Counted from the first letter of the stretch, positions 9,714 through 19,430 are shown. The stretch: 49,686 bases of DNA from Rubellimicrobium roseum (GCF_006152145.1 NZ_VDFV01000028.1:1-49686), one strand, 5' to 3'. Translations and numbers: made by a program. Notes: generated by a model not told the origin, from the sequence alone.

Positions 9714-11201
9714 TTGGACGGAGATGGCGTAGACGCAAGGCCCGCCTCGGACATACTGCGCCCCGGCGACACCTGCTGGCGTATCGCGCACGCCGACCGG
9801 CTTCGCGTGATCGTCGATGCCGCCGACTATTTCGCGACCTTCCGGTCCGTCGCCCAGGAGGCCCGGCACAGTCTGCTGCTCATCGGCTGGGACTTCGACA
9901 CCCGCATCGAGCTTGACCGAGCCGATGGCCACTCCGAGGTGCCCAACCGCCTGGGACGTTTCCTGAGCTGGCTGGTCCGGAACCGGCCCAATCTTCAGAT
10001 CCATATGCTGGAATGGGATGTGGGCCTGCTGCTGGCGCTCGGCCGGGGGTCCACGCCGCTGCGGGTTGCCGACCTCGTGTCGAGCAAGCGGGTCCGGCTC
10101 CAGCTCGACCACGCTCACCCGGCCGGGGCGGCCCATCATCAGAAGATCGTAGTGATCGACGACGTGCTGGCCTTCTGCGGCGGCATCGACATGACGGCCG
10201 GCCGGTGGGACACCCCAGCGCACCAAGATCACGATCCCCTTCGCGTCAGCCCCACCCTGGGATGGCGCTTTCCGCCCTGGCACGACGTCACCACGGTAGT
10301 GGACGGGGACGCCGCCCGCGCCTTGGGCGACCTCGCCCGGGAGCGTTGGAGGAGGGCCTGCGGCGAGGAGGTCGCACCGCCCCCGCCGACCGCGCCGATC
10401 TGGCCGGAGGGGCTTGTTCCAACGCTGGAGGATGTCGAGGTGGGGATCTCGCGCTCCGCGCCGGACTATGACGGGCGGGACGGGGTCCGCGAGATCGAGG
10501 CGCTTTACCTAGATATCGTCAAGTCCGCGCGACGGCATCTTTACATCGAGAGCCAGTACTTCGCCTCTCGCCGCATCGCCGAAGCCATGGCCGAGCGGCT
10601 GCGCGAGCCGGACGGGCCGGAAATCGTGGTGGTGAACCCGCTTTCCGCCCAGGGCTGGCTCGAGGAGGAGGCCATGGGCTCGGCCCGGGCCAAGCTGCTG
10701 CGGATGGTCCGGCGGGCTGACCGCTACGGTCGCTTCGGCCTCTACACGCCGGTGGCCAAGGGCGGCACGCCCATCTACGTCCATGCCAAGGTGGTGATCA
10801 TGGACGACCGGCTGCTGCGGGTGGGGTCTTCCAACCTCAACAACCGCTCCATGGGCTTCGACACTGAATGCGACCTGACGGTCGAGGTCGGGCCGGGCGA
10901 CCCGGACGGGGCCAACCGGCGCCGGCACATAGCGGCGCTCCGGGCCGATCTCCTGGCCGAGCACCTCGGTGTGCGTCCTGATGATGTGGAGGTCGCGTTG
11001 GCGCAAGCTGGTGGCTTCCTCATCGGCGCCATCGAGGCGCTGCGCTCCGATGGGCGTTCCCTTGTGCCCTTCAAGCCGCCGGAACTGAATGCCCTTGAAG
11101 AGGAGGTCCTAGCCGAGAACGAGCTTCTCGACCCGGAACGCGCGTCAAGGCGCTGGCGCCCGCTCAGCCTGCCTAAGCGGCTGCCTTGGTCAGCAGCTTA
11201 A
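9714..11201 (+). CDS. phospholipase D-like protein with two HKD motifs
   Basis: This 495-aa protein has both PLD catalytic motifs: HHQKIVVID (His142, Lys144, Asp149) followed by GGIDMTAGRWD, and HAKVVIMDD (His357, Lys359, Asp364) followed by GSSNLNNRS. Such enzymes hydrolyse or transfer phosphodiester groups of phospholipids; cardiolipin synthases are relatives. No signal peptide is seen. The start is a TTG at 9714, directly after an in-frame stop, with AAGGGAG 7 nt upstream; no in-frame ATG occurs before residue 99. Some relatives carry a C-terminal membrane domain that is absent here; see the short hydrophobic reading downstream at 11230. It stands alone. Confidence 0.85.
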   Translation: MDGDGVDARPASDILRPGDTCWRIAHADRLRVIVDAADYFATFRSVAQEARHSLLLIGWDFDTRIELDRADGHSEVPNRLGRFLSWLVRNRPNLQIHMLEWDVGLLLALGRGSTPLRVADLVSSKRVRLQLDHAHPAGAAHHQKIVVIDDVLAFCGGIDMTAGRWDTPAHQDHDPLRVSPTLGWRFPPWHDVTTVVDGDAARALGDLARERWRRACGEEVAPPPPTAPIWPEGLVPTLEDVEVGISRSAPDYDGRDGVREIEALYLDIVKSARRHLYIESQYFASRRIAEAMAERLREPDGPEIVVVNPLSAQGWLEEEAMGSARAKLLRMVRRADRYGRFGLYTPVAKGGTPIYVHAKVVIMDDRLLRVGSSNLNNRSMGFDTECDLTVEVGPGDPDGANRRRHIAALRADLLAEHLGVRPDDVEVALAQAGGFLIGAIEALRSDGRSLVPFKPPELNALEEEVLAENELLDPERASRRWRPLSLPKRLPWSAA

Positions 11202-11806
11202 AAGAACCTGATGCTAACTTGCTCCCAAACTTGTCACGGTCCTGTTCGTGGCCACGATCGGCTTCTGGAACATCTCGGGCGCGATTCAGGGTGGGGTGAG
11301 ACAGCGCGCCAGGACGCTCGCATCGTGCGGGATATCCGTTCGAAGGGAGAAGACGAGACAAAAAGCGTCGATGGAGTCCCGTTCAACGGAGCTTTGAAGC
11401 AACCCGGACCGCAACGGGGTCGGTGACTGTGCCAGCAGAAGACGGCGCCACGTCGTTCGAGATGCGTCTCCTTGGGACGCATTGACCACATGTTCATCCG
11501 CCCTGTGAACCAGCATGTGCATCGCGGAGTGCACCGGGATGTACAAATGAGAGGGGGTCTCCTACTCCGAGGAGCGAGAGCACAGCCATCTCAATAGCTT
11601 GGTAAGTCTATGGCTCCGGCGGTAGGGGCCGGACCGACACCCCGAAAGCAATTGAGTCAGCAGGATTTTCGCCCGATTCCGCGTGCGACTCCGACGATGT
11701 GTCTCAACGTGTGCCGTACCTTGTGCACCTGTTCAAGGGAATTCGCCGCAAACTTGTTCGACACAGACGAGAGGAGCCATTTGGAAGATAACTGCCCTTC
11801 TCCGCC
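11202..11806. other. 605-bp gene-poor gap with a decayed membrane-segment reading
   Basis: No convincing gene lies here. A 55-codon reading at 11230-11397 on the plus strand begins with a hydrophobic stretch (LVTVLFVATIGFWNISGAI) and could be debris of a membrane domain once attached to the phospholipase D-like gene. The 86-bp repeat annotated separately occupies 11652-11737. The rest shows nothing I can name. Confidence 0.4.
11652..11737 (+). repeat. dispersed direct repeat, copy 1
   Basis: This 86-bp segment matches 31971-32055 in the same orientation with about a dozen substitutions and a one-base gap. The first 29 bases differ at one position only and contain AGCAGGATTTTCGCCCG. Neither strand gives a recognisable protein. 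It lies about 20.3 kb from its partner. Confidence 0.85.
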
Positions 11807-12601
11807 TTACGATCTATCGGCGAGCAGGGGGAGAAGGAGCGAGAACAGCTCGGCTTGAGAACTGATGCCGCAGCGACTGTAGAGTTGCTTACGAAAGACC
11901 TTCACGGTCTGAGCCGCGACATCGAGCCTCAAGGCGATCGAGGCAGTGGAATGTCCCCGCAGGATCAGAAGGGCGACCTCGGCCTGGCGGGGCGACAGAT
12001 GAATGCCATGCACTGTCCGAAGTGCCTGTATCAGCTGTGCGGCCACGTCCGGCCGGGGCGCGGACTGCATGGGAAGCGTCTCCCAATGCGACTCCGCGAG
12101 AGCGACGACAAGCGGCGCGAGCCTGTGACAAACCTCGATGTCTCGAGGGGAGAAGGGGCGGCCCGAGGACGCATCACGCCCGAGGCAGATGAACAGCGAC
12201 ACGTCCTGCGCGGGGTAGGCAATGTAGCTCAACTCATCGAGAAGCGTTGTCTGCTGGTAGTATTCAACGAAGTAGCGGCTGCGGTGGAAGGCGTCAGGCG
12301 CCACGTCCGTCAGCCGGTAAAGCCCGGCGGGCACATGGTTCAGGTGCAGTTCGTGATACGGGTCGAGAAGGTAGGCCCCGTCGAGGAAGATCGTCTCGAT
12401 CCGGGCAAAGACCTCCGGGCTCGTGGAATGGCGGTACAGGATCTCAGGCGAGGCCGAGTCGCGGTAGGCCAGGATGATGATGTTGTCGGGCGCCACGCAT
12501 CGGCAGAAGAAGTGCCATAGGGCGCTCTCGAACCCCGTCCGGCCCAGCCGTCGCACGACCTCGGCCAACTGACGCTCGGCCGAGTTGGGCAGCGCCTTCA
12601 T
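11807..12601 (-). CDS. LuxR-family transcriptional regulator
   Basis: This 264-aa regulator ends with a LuxR-type helix-turn-helix (about residues 200-255: LSPRQAEVALLILRGHS, then TVKVFRKQLYSRCGI). The N-terminal 180 residues form an unassigned sensor region rich in aromatic residues; the typical acyl-homoserine-lactone pocket motifs are not evident and no signal synthase gene is nearby. The ATG at 12601 is chosen because GGGAGG lies 8 nt upstream, rather than a TTG at 12640. It is divergent from the nine-gene amine operon across an 83-bp region with palindromes, so it probably controls that operon and itself. Confidence 0.85.
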   Translation of the reverse strand: MKALPNSAERQLAEVVRRLGRTGFESALWHFFCRCVAPDNIIILAYRDSASPEILYRHSTSPEVFARIETIFLDGAYLLDPYHELHLNHVPAGLYRLTDVAPDAFHRSRYFVEYYQQTTLLDELSYIAYPAQDVSLFICLGRDASSGRPFSPRDIEVCHRLAPLVVALAESHWETLPMQSAPRPDVAAQLIQALRTVHGIHLSPRQAEVALLILRGHSTASIALRLDVAAQTVKVFRKQLYSRCGISSQAELFSLLLPLLADRS

Positions 12602-12619
12602 CCCGTATACCTCCCGAGG

Positions 12620-12664
12620 GGTATATACCTCCTCGATCAATCTCGTACCTCTGGGAACGCCCAG
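12620..12664. promoter_or_regulatory. palindromes between the LuxR-type gene and the amine operon
   Basis: The 83-bp divergent region holds a perfect palindrome GGTATATACC (12620-12629), a nearby GTATAC (12605-12610), and an inverted repeat CTGGG-AACG-CCCAG (12651-12664) with GTACC/GGTA flanks. These are plausible operator half-sites for the divergent regulator. One also overlaps its leader, which would permit autoregulation. Confidence 0.5.
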
Positions 12665-12684
12665 AACAGGGGGTATGAGGTAGC

Positions 12685-13743
12685 ATGAAGGCCGCCATCG
12701 AGCTTCGTCAAGTTGTCAAGCGCTACGGGGCGACGACCGCGCTCCATGGGGTGACGCTCGAGATCGGGGACAACGAGTTCTTCACGCTGCTGGGACCGTC
12801 GGGCTGCGGCAAGACCACGCTGTTGCGGATGATCGCGGGCTTCGAGGATGTCACCGAGGGGCAGATCCTCCTGTTCGGAGAGGACATCTCGGGGCGGGAG
12901 CCGAACCGGCGGCCCGTGAACACCGTGTTCCAGCAATACGCCCTGTTTCCCCATATGTCGGTCATCGACAACGTGGCCTTCGGGCTCAAGATGAAGGGCA
13001 TGGACCTCGCGTCGCGCCGCCAGCGCGCGGGACGGATGCTGGAGATGGTGCACCTGTTGGCCTTTGCCGACCGCCTGCCGTCGCAGCTGTCGGGCGGGCA
13101 GCAGCAGCGGGTCGCGCTGGCCCGAGCGCTCGCGCCGGAGCCCAAGGTCCTCCTCCTCGACGAGCCGCTGTCGGCGCTGGACCTCAAGCTCCGTCAGGCG
13201 ATGCGGGTGGAGCTGAAGCAGCTCCAGGAGGAGACGGGTATCACCTTCGTCTTCGTCACCCATGACCAGGAGGAAGCGCTGACCATGTCGGACCGGATCG
13301 CGGTGATGAGCGCGGGTCGTGTCCAGCAGGTCGGCCCCCCGCGTGAGATCTACGAGGCGCCGGTGAACCGCTTCGTGGCCGATTTCATCGGCGAGACGAA
13401 CCTTCTGGAGGTCGAAGTCGAAGCCGTGGAGGGGGGCATGGCCCGCGTTGTCCTGCCGGGCGGGCACCGGATCGCCTGTCCCGCCGCCGCCGGCACCGCC
13501 GGGCGGCACCACCTGTCGATCCGGCCCGAGCGGCTGGCCATCGCGTCCCAGGGCGGCGAGATCGAGGCCACGGTGGAGCGGGTCGTGTATCTCGGCACCG
13601 ACCTCCAGATCATCACCCGGCTCGACGGCGGGGCGGCCTTCGACGTGCGGCTCCAGAACTCGGCGCGGGTCGCGGTGCCCGCGCCCGGCACGCGGGTCGG
13701 CCTACATCTGGAGGAAGGCGCTGCGCGCCTTCTGGCCGACTGA
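12685..13743 (+). CDS. polyamine-type ABC transporter ATP-binding protein (PotA-like)
   Basis: This 352-aa ATPase shows Walker [11 protein letters not shown]-loop QQYALF, signature LSGGQQQRV, Walker [13 protein letters not shown]-loop [14 protein letters not shown], and a C-terminal TOBE domain. The [15 protein letters not shown] and [10 protein letters not shown] stretches are typical of spermidine/putrescine importers. The ATG follows GAGG by 4 nt. It is the first gene of the operon; TGATG overlaps the next start. Confidence 0.93.
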   Translation: MKAAIELRQVVKRYGATTALHGVTLEIGDNEFFTLLGPSGCGKTTLLRMIAGFEDVTEGQILLFGEDISGREPNRRPVNTVFQQYALFPHMSVIDNVAFGLKMKGMDLASRRQRAGRMLEMVHLLAFADRLPSQLSGGQQQRVALARALAPEPKVLLLDEPLSALDLKLRQAMRVELKQLQEETGITFVFVTHDQEEALTMSDRIAVMSAGRVQQVGPPREIYEAPVNRFVADFIGETNLLEVEVEAVEGGMARVVLPGGHRIACPAAAGTAGRHHLSIRPERLAIASQGGEIEATVERVVYLGTDLQIITRLDGGAAFDVRLQNSARVAVPAPGTRVGLHLEEGAARLLAD

Positions 13744-14642
13744 TGGCGGCGCGACGGCCGGGCGAGCGGAGCCTTCTCGTCCCCCTCCTGCTGCCGACCT
13801 GGGCGATGATCGGCGTCTTCATGGTCCTGCCAGTGGGGGTCATGGCGCTCTATTCCTTCCTGACCCGTGAGTTCCGGGGCGGGGTGGACTGGACCTTCTC
13901 TCTCTCTGCGTACGACCAGTTCTTCTTCGACCGCGGCCTGTTCGGGGACGAGGCTCCCCGCCTCCAGTGGGCCTACATCTCCATCTTCTGGCGGTCGATC
14001 TGGCAGGCGGTCATCGCGACTGTCCTTTGCCTCCTCGTCGGGTTCCCGACGGCGTGGTTCATCGCGACGCGGCCCGCCCGCTCGCGCGGCGTATGGCTGT
14101 TCCTCATAACCGTGCCCTACTGGGTGAACCTGCTTATCCGCACGGTGTCGCTGCGGTTCCTGTTGCGCGATACCGGGCCCCTGAACCAGGGCCTGATGAG
14201 CCTCGGTCTCGTTGACGCGCCGCTGCCGGTGGTGAACACCAATCTCGCGGTGCAGCTTGGTCTTTTCTACAGCTACCTGCCCTTCATGGTGCTGCCGATC
14301 TACGCCGCCGTGGAGCGCTACAACTTCGCCCTGTCGGAGGCCGCGGCCGACCTTTACGCCAGCCGCTGGACGACCCTGAGGGAGATCGTGCTCCCGCTCG
14401 TCAAGCCCGGCATCGTCGCGGGGTGCCTTCTCGTCTTCGTGCCGTCGCTTGGCGCGTTCCTTGCGCCCGACCTCCTGGGAGGGGCCAAGACCTTCATGAT
14501 CGGCTCCCTCATCGACGAGCAGATCAAGGGCAGCCAGGGGAACTGGCCCTTCGGCGCAGCCGTGGCGGTCATCCTGATGACGCTGGTCCTGATCGCCCTG
14601 GTCGCCTACGCGCGGTCGGTGACGCGGGAGCGGTCGGCATGA
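13743..14642 (+). CDS. polyamine-type ABC permease (PotB-like)
   Basis: This 299-aa integral membrane protein has an N-terminal segment around residues 14-37, further helices, and an EAA-type loop ([20 protein letters not shown]). It belongs to the PotB/PotH group of the spermidine/putrescine family. Its start overlaps the ATPase stop and its stop overlaps the next permease start, indicating tight coupling. Confidence 0.92.
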   Translation: MAARRPGERSLLVPLLLPTWAMIGVFMVLPVGVMALYSFLTREFRGGVDWTFSLSAYDQFFFDRGLFGDEAPRLQWAYISIFWRSIWQAVIATVLCLLVGFPTAWFIATRPARSRGVWLFLITVPYWVNLLIRTVSLRFLLRDTGPLNQGLMSLGLVDAPLPVVNTNLAVQLGLFYSYLPFMVLPIYAAVERYNFALSEAAADLYASRWTTLREIVLPLVKPGIVAGCLLVFVPSLGAFLAPDLLGGAKTFMIGSLIDEQIKGSQGNWPFGAAVAVILMTLVLIALVAYARSVTRERSA

Positions 14643-15460
14643 AGGGTGTGCGTCATTACCCGGGCTTCACCGCCATCGCGCTCGGCTGCCTGTTGGTGCT
14701 CTACGCGCCCATGATCGTGGTGGGGATCTACAGCTTCAACGGCTCGACCTCTCTCACCACCTGGGGCGGGTTCTCGCTCCGCTGGTACGCCGACGTCTTT
14801 ACGGGGGAGGAGGCTGAGCGCTTTGGCATGGCCACCTGGAACTCGCTCACCATCGCGTTCATGGCCGCCACGGTCTCGACCGTCATCGCCACGGCCGCCG
14901 CGGTCGCGATGGTCCGGGGCGGGCGCTTCCGGGGGAAGGCGGGGACCTTCGCCCTCATCAACCTGCCGCTCATGGTACCCGAGATCGTCATCGCGGTCGC
15001 CACGCTGATCTTCTTTTCCACCATCGGGCTGGAGACCGGCTACCTCACGGTGCTGATCGCCCATGTCACGTTCTGCATCCCCTTTGCTTACCTTCCCATC
15101 TCGGCGCGTCTCCAAGGGATCGAGGGGACCTACGAGCAGGCGGCGCGCGACCTCTACGCGTCCCGCTGGCAGGCCTTCAGCCTGATCCTCTTGCCGCTGA
15201 TGGCGCCCGGGATCGTGTCGGGCTACCTCCTCGCCTTCATCATCTCGCTCGACGACTTCATCATTACGAACTTCGTCAAGGGCGCGGGGATGGAGACGCT
15301 GCCGACCGCCATCTTCGGATCGGTCAAGCAGGGGCTCAAGCCCAACATCATGGCCATCTCGACCATGCTCCTCGTGGTCTCGATCCTGTTCGTCACGCTC
15401 AGCTACCTCATCAACCGCAGGGGGCAGAAGACCCTCGTTCAGCAAGGAGATCGCGCATGA
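14639..15460 (+). CDS. polyamine-type ABC permease (PotC-like)
   Basis: This 273-aa partner permease starts with a hydrophobic helix ([20 protein letters not shown]), then has the PotC-like phrase YSFNGS, and an EAA loop [18 protein letters not shown]. The ATG at 14639 overlaps the previous stop; the longer frame that starts at 14423 lies within the preceding gene and is rejected. Its stop overlaps the binding-protein start at 15457. Confidence 0.92.
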   Translation: MKGVRHYPGFTAIALGCLLVLYAPMIVVGIYSFNGSTSLTTWGGFSLRWYADVFTGEEAERFGMATWNSLTIAFMAATVSTVIATAAAVAMVRGGRFRGKAGTFALINLPLMVPEIVIAVATLIFFSTIGLETGYLTVLIAHVTFCIPFAYLPISARLQGIEGTYEQAARDLYASRWQAFSLILLPLMAPGIVSGYLLAFIISLDDFIITNFVKGAGMETLPTAIFGSVKQGLKPNIMAISTMLLVVSILFVTLSYLINRRGQKTLVQQGDRA

Positions 15461-16482
15461 AACGACTTCTCGGGGCCGTCGCCCTCTCGGCGCTCGCCTC
15501 GGCCGCCCAGGCCCAGGAGGAGCTGAAGGTCTACATCTTCTTCGAATACATCCCCCAGGAGCTGGTGGAGAAGTTCGAGGCCGAGACGGGCATCGACGTC
15601 ACGGTCGACACCTTCGACAGCAACGAGGCCATGCTCGCCGCGCTCAAAGCCGGGCGACTGGGCGAGTACGACGTGGCCGTGCCCGGCGACTACATGGTGG
15701 AGATCCTGCGAAACCAGGGCCTCGCAGACACCTTCACGCCCGAGGAGCTTCCGAACTTCGGCAACATCGACCCGCAATGGATCGACGTGCCCTTCGATCC
15801 GGGCCGAACCTCGTCCATCCCCTACCAGTGGGGCCTCACGGCCTTTGCGGTGAACCGCGACGTGTATCAGGGGCCCATCGATTCCCTGTCCATCATCTTC
15901 GATCCGCCGGAGGAGCTGTCGGGCCGCATCAACGTGCTCGACAGCCAGGGCGAGGTTCTGGCGCTCGCCTCCATGTATCTGGGCATCCCCCAATGCACGC
16001 AGGACCGCGACCAGCTCCGGGCGCTCAACGACATGCTTCAGGAGGCGCGCCAGCACTGGGCGTCCTTCGGGTCGGACACCTCCAAGGAGGTTCTGGTCTC
16101 GGGTGATGCGGCGGCGGGGATGATCTACAACGGCTTCGCCACCAAGGCCCGGGACGAGGGCGCGAACATCGAATACGCCTTCCCCAAGGAAGGGTCGGTG
16201 ATCTGGATGGACAACGTCGTCCTCCTCAGGGACGCGCCCAACCGCGATAACGCGCTCCGGTTCATGAACTTCCTCCTCGACCCGGAGAACGCGGGCGCGG
16301 TCACGAGCTATGCCGCCTATCAGGCCGGGGTGCTGGGCGCGGAGGAGTTCACCGACCCCGCGATCCGCGACTCGCCGGAGAACAACCCGCCCGAGAGCGT
16401 GAACCTAGGCGATTTCGTCATGGCCTGCGACGAGACCACCCAGGCCACCTATGACGCGATCTGGACCAACCTGAAACAGTGA
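15457..16482 (+). CDS. polyamine-type periplasmic binding protein (PotD/PotF-like)
   Basis: This 341-aa binding protein has a signal peptide cleaved near AQA-QEE (residue 20), followed by [21 protein letters not shown], in the position of the PotD NWxxYI phrase. In PotD/PotF the phrase carries Trp and Tyr residues that bind amino groups; here FFEYI replaces the usual NWxxY. The ligand may therefore be an amine other than putrescine or spermidine (inference). It is encoded last in the transporter set and followed by a strong hairpin. Confidence 0.9.
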   Translation: MKRLLGAVALSALASAAQAQEELKVYIFFEYIPQELVEKFEAETGIDVTVDTFDSNEAMLAALKAGRLGEYDVAVPGDYMVEILRNQGLADTFTPEELPNFGNIDPQWIDVPFDPGRTSSIPYQWGLTAFAVNRDVYQGPIDSLSIIFDPPEELSGRINVLDSQGEVLALASMYLGIPQCTQDRDQLRALNDMLQEARQHWASFGSDTSKEVLVSGDAAAGMIYNGFATKARDEGANIEYAFPKEGSVIWMDNVVLLRDAPNRDNALRFMNFLLDPENAGAVTSYAAYQAGVLGAEEFTDPAIRDSPENNPPESVNLGDFVMACDETTQATYDAIWTNLKQ

Positions 16483-16490
16483 GCCGAACC

Positions 16491-16517
16491 GCGCCGGGAC
16501 CCCTCCGGTCCCGGCGC
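16491..16517 (+). terminator. intercistronic hairpin after the first PotD-like gene
   Basis: A perfect 11-bp stem (GCGCCGGGACC with GGTCCCGGCGC) closes a 5-nt loop, 8 nt after the binding-protein stop. It separates the transporter genes from the catabolic genes, starting at 16565. There is no T-tract, so partial read-through is likely. Confidence 0.72.
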
Positions 16518-16564
16518 TCTCTGATGCCACAACGGCAGGGGCTTCGACCCTCGATGGAGGATTC

Positions 16565-17335
16565 ATGAAGATCGCCATCTGGCAGGACCGCTCCCCCTTG
16601 GGCGACACGGAGGCCGCGCTCGGTCGCCTGACCTCGGCCCTTGCCGCGGCGGGGGCCATGGGGGCCGCCACCCTTGTCGCGCCCGAGGTCTATTTTCCCG
16701 GCTACAACCAGCCCGACATCCCGGCCGCCGCCCTGGCCCGTGACGCGGCCGCGATCCGACGCCTGTCCGACGCCTGCCGTTCCGCGTGCTGCGGCCTCGT
16801 CGTAGGCTATGCCGAACGCGACGGCGACCGTCTCTGCAACAGCGCCCTCGCCCTCGACGCCCAAGGGCGCGAGGTCGCCAACTACCGCAAGATTCAGCTT
16901 TATGGCGCCCGCGAGAAGACGATTTATGCGCCGGGCGAGGGCTATGCCACGTTCGACCTCGGCGGCGTCCGCGCGGCGCTGCTCATCTGCTACGACGTGG
17001 AGTTCGCGCCCCACATCGCGGAGCTCGCGGCGCGCGGGGCGCAGGTCATTCTTGTCCCCACGGCGAACATGCACCCCTTCGTCCACGTCGTCCGCCACAC
17101 CGTCCCGGCCATGGCTGCAAACCACGGGGTCACTATCGCATATGCCAACTTCTGCGGCGACGAAGGAGACCTCCGCTACACCGGCGGGTCGCTCATCGTC
17201 GGACCGCACGGGGAGATCCTGGCCCAGGCGGGCGAGACTCCGGCGCTCCTCGTGGCCGAGATCCCCGATGCCGACCTGTCGCGCCTGTCCACCCAGGCCG
17301 CTGATCTAAGGAGAATGCCCGATGCCCAAGGATAG
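16565..17335 (+). CDS. nitrilase-superfamily amidohydrolase
   Basis: This 256-aa carbon-nitrogen hydrolase carries the Glu-Lys-Cys triad: Glu41 in APEVYFPGY, Lys109 in NYRKIQLYG and Cys142 in LLICYDVEF. These enzymes cleave amides, N-carbamoyl groups or nitriles; the length and motifs fit aliphatic amidase/N-carbamoyl-amine hydrolase types rather than true nitrilases. It probably acts in the cytoplasm on an amide or carbamoyl intermediate of the imported amine. The ATG has GGAGGATTC upstream. Its last 14 bases overlap the start of the next gene. Confidence 0.9.
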   Translation: MKIAIWQDRSPLGDTEAALGRLTSALAAAGAMGAATLVAPEVYFPGYNQPDIPAAALARDAAAIRRLSDACRSACCGLVVGYAERDGDRLCNSALALDAQGREVANYRKIQLYGAREKTIYAPGEGYATFDLGGVRAALLICYDVEFAPHIAELAARGAQVILVPTANMHPFVHVVRHTVPAMAANHGVTIAYANFCGDEGDLRYTGGSLIVGPHGEILAQAGETPALLVAEIPDADLSRLSTQAADLRRMPDAQG

Positions 17336-19415
17336 CCGCGACACCCGCTACGACATCCTGTTCGAGCCGATCCGCATCGGCCCGAAGGTCGCGAAGAACC
17401 GCTTCTACCAGGTGCCCCACTGCAACGGGGGCGGCTACCGCGACCCCTCCGCCGTGGCCGAGATGCGCCGGACCAAGGCCGAGGGCGGCTGGGGCGTCAT
17501 TTTCACCGAGCAGACCGAGATCCACCCCACCTCGGAGATCACCCCCTTCATCGAGCAGCACCTTTGGGAGGATCGCGACATTCCCGCTCTCGCGCGGATG
17601 GCCGACGCGATGAAGAGCCACGGGGCGCTGGCCGGGGTCCAGCTGGCCTATTCTGGTGTCAACGGACCCAACCTTTACTCGCGCGAGGTGCCCTTGGCCG
17701 TGAGCGGCGGACCGATCCTCACCTTCACCGCCGATCCCGTGCAGGCGCGCACCATCGACCGGGAGGACATCCGCGACATCCGCCGCTGGTTCCGCAACGC
17801 TGTCCGCCGGAGCCAGACCGCCGGTTTCGACCTCGTCTGCTTCTACGGGGCGCACGGCTTCGGCATCCTCCAGCACTTCCTGTCCCGCGCCACCAATCAG
17901 CGGACAGACGAATACGGCGGCTCGCTCGAGAACCGGGCGCGCTTCCTGCGCGAAATCGTCGAGGACGCCCGGGAGGAGACTAAGGGCGCGCTGGCCGTTA
18001 CGCTTCGCCTCTCCCTGCACGAGGCTGGCGCGATGGGCTTCTCCAACGCCGAGCTTCGAGACTTCATCGAGATGCACGGGGACCTTCCAGACCTTTGGGA
18101 CCTCGCCCACGGCACCTGGGAGCAATGCTCCGGAACGTCGCGCTTCAAGCCCGAGGCCGCGCAAGAAGATCTGGTCCGCGGGATCAAGGCTCTTACCACG
18201 CGGCCAGTCGTGGGAGTGGGCCGCTTCACCAGTGCCGACGAGATGGTGCGGCAGGTCCGCTCCGGCGTGCTCGACTTCATCGGCGCGGCACGGCCCTCCA
18301 TCGCGGACCCGTTCCTTCCCCGAAAGATCGAGGAGGGCCGCTTCGATGACATCCGCGAATGCATCGGCTGCAACATCTGCGTCAGTGGCGATATGACGGG
18401 CGGCATCTCGCGCTGTACGCAGAACACCGCCTTCATGGAGGAATGGCGAAAAGGCTGGCACCCTGACCGCGTGCGGCCCAAGGGTGTGTCCGAAACCGTG
18501 CTTGTCGTAGGCGCGGGTCCCACGGGGCTGGAAGCGGCCATGCAACTGGGACGGCGCGGCTACCGTGTGACACTGGCCGAGGCCTCCTCAGCCTTGGGCG
18601 GACGGGTGGCGCGCGAGCGGCGGCTGCCTGGACTGTCCGCCTGGGGCCGCGTGGCCGACTACCGGACGGGCCAGATCACGCCCATGCCGAATGTGGAGAT
18701 CTACCTCGAAAGCGCGCTCACACCCGAGGACGTGCTGTCCCTGGGCTGCGAGCACGTCGCCATCGCTACGGGCGCGGAATGGCGGCGCGATGCGGTCGCG
18801 CGGTTTCACCTCGCCCCCATCCCGACCGACCCGGCCCTACCGGTCTACACGCCCGACGACCTCATGGCGGGGCAGGGACCTACCGGCGGGCGGGTGATGC
18901 TGTATGACGACGACCATTTCTACATGGGCTCGGTTTTGGCCGAGATGCTGGTTGCGCGGGGCTGCGCGGTCGATTTCGTCACGCCGGCGGCCATCGTCGC
19001 GGACTGGACGCGCAACACGCTGGAGCAGCCGACGATCCAGCGCCGTCTTTTGGAGATCGGCGTGACGCTGCACCTGTCGAGGGCCCCGCTGTCCGTCGGC
19101 CCCGACCGGGCGATCTTGGCCTGCACTTATACGGGGAGCGAGAGCGTCCTGGCTGCCGACGCGGTGGTCATGGTCACCTCGCGGCTGCCCAAGGACGGCC
19201 TCTACCATGCGGTGCGGGCGCTCGACTGGCCGGGGGCCGGGATTCGAAGCGTGAAGCTGATCGGCGATGCCGCCGCGCCCGGGCCCATCGCCTGGGCCAC
19301 TTACGCGGGCCGCCGCTACGCCGAGGAGCTCGACGAGCCGGATCGTGGCGACGCGCTGTCGTTCCGGCGCGAGATCGCGGAACTGCTGCCCCACGTGCCC
19401 CTCACCCCGGCCTGA
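17322..19415 (+). CDS. trimethylamine dehydrogenase-like Fe-S flavoprotein
   Basis: This 697-aa protein matches the TMADH/DMADH family over its whole length: an FMN-binding TIM barrel (residues 1-330), a [4Fe-4S] region with Cys347, Cys350, Cys353 and Cys365, and a C-terminal NAD/FAD-like module beginning VLVVGAGPTGLEAA. Cys34 (VPHCNGGG) matches the cysteine that attaches covalently to FMN in TMADH, and Tyr175/His178 in FYGAH match its catalytic pair. By my alignment TMADH Tyr60 is Gln64 here and Trp355 is Asp357, so the aromatic cage for trimethylamine is lost. A different secondary or N-methylated amine is likely; N-methylproline demethylases are also relatives. AAGGAG lies 7 nt before the ATG. 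Confidence 0.9.
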   Translation: MPKDSRDTRYDILFEPIRIGPKVAKNRFYQVPHCNGGGYRDPSAVAEMRRTKAEGGWGVIFTEQTEIHPTSEITPFIEQHLWEDRDIPALARMADAMKSHGALAGVQLAYSGVNGPNLYSREVPLAVSGGPILTFTADPVQARTIDREDIRDIRRWFRNAVRRSQTAGFDLVCFYGAHGFGILQHFLSRATNQRTDEYGGSLENRARFLREIVEDAREETKGALAVTLRLSLHEAGAMGFSNAELRDFIEMHGDLPDLWDLAHGTWEQCSGTSRFKPEAAQEDLVRGIKALTTRPVVGVGRFTSADEMVRQVRSGVLDFIGAARPSIADPFLPRKIEEGRFDDIRECIGCNICVSGDMTGGISRCTQNTAFMEEWRKGWHPDRVRPKGVSETVLVVGAGPTGLEAAMQLGRRGYRVTLAEASSALGGRVARERRLPGLSAWGRVADYRTGQITPMPNVEIYLESALTPEDVLSLGCEHVAIATGAEWRRDAVARFHLAPIPTDPALPVYTPDDLMAGQGPTGGRVMLYDDDHFYMGSVLAEMLVARGCAVDFVTPAAIVADWTRNTLEQPTIQRRLLEIGVTLHLSRAPLSVGPDRAILACTYTGSESVLAADAVVMVTSRLPKDGLYHAVRALDWPGAGIRSVKLIGDAAAPGPIAWATYAGRRYAEELDEPDRGDALSFRREIAELLPHVPLTPA

Positions 19416-19430
19416 CCCAAGGAGGTTCCG

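Noticed and set aside
11807-12601. Quorum-sensing role for the LuxR-type regulator
   Set aside because: The acyl-homoserine-lactone pocket motifs are not evident and there is no synthase gene in the window.
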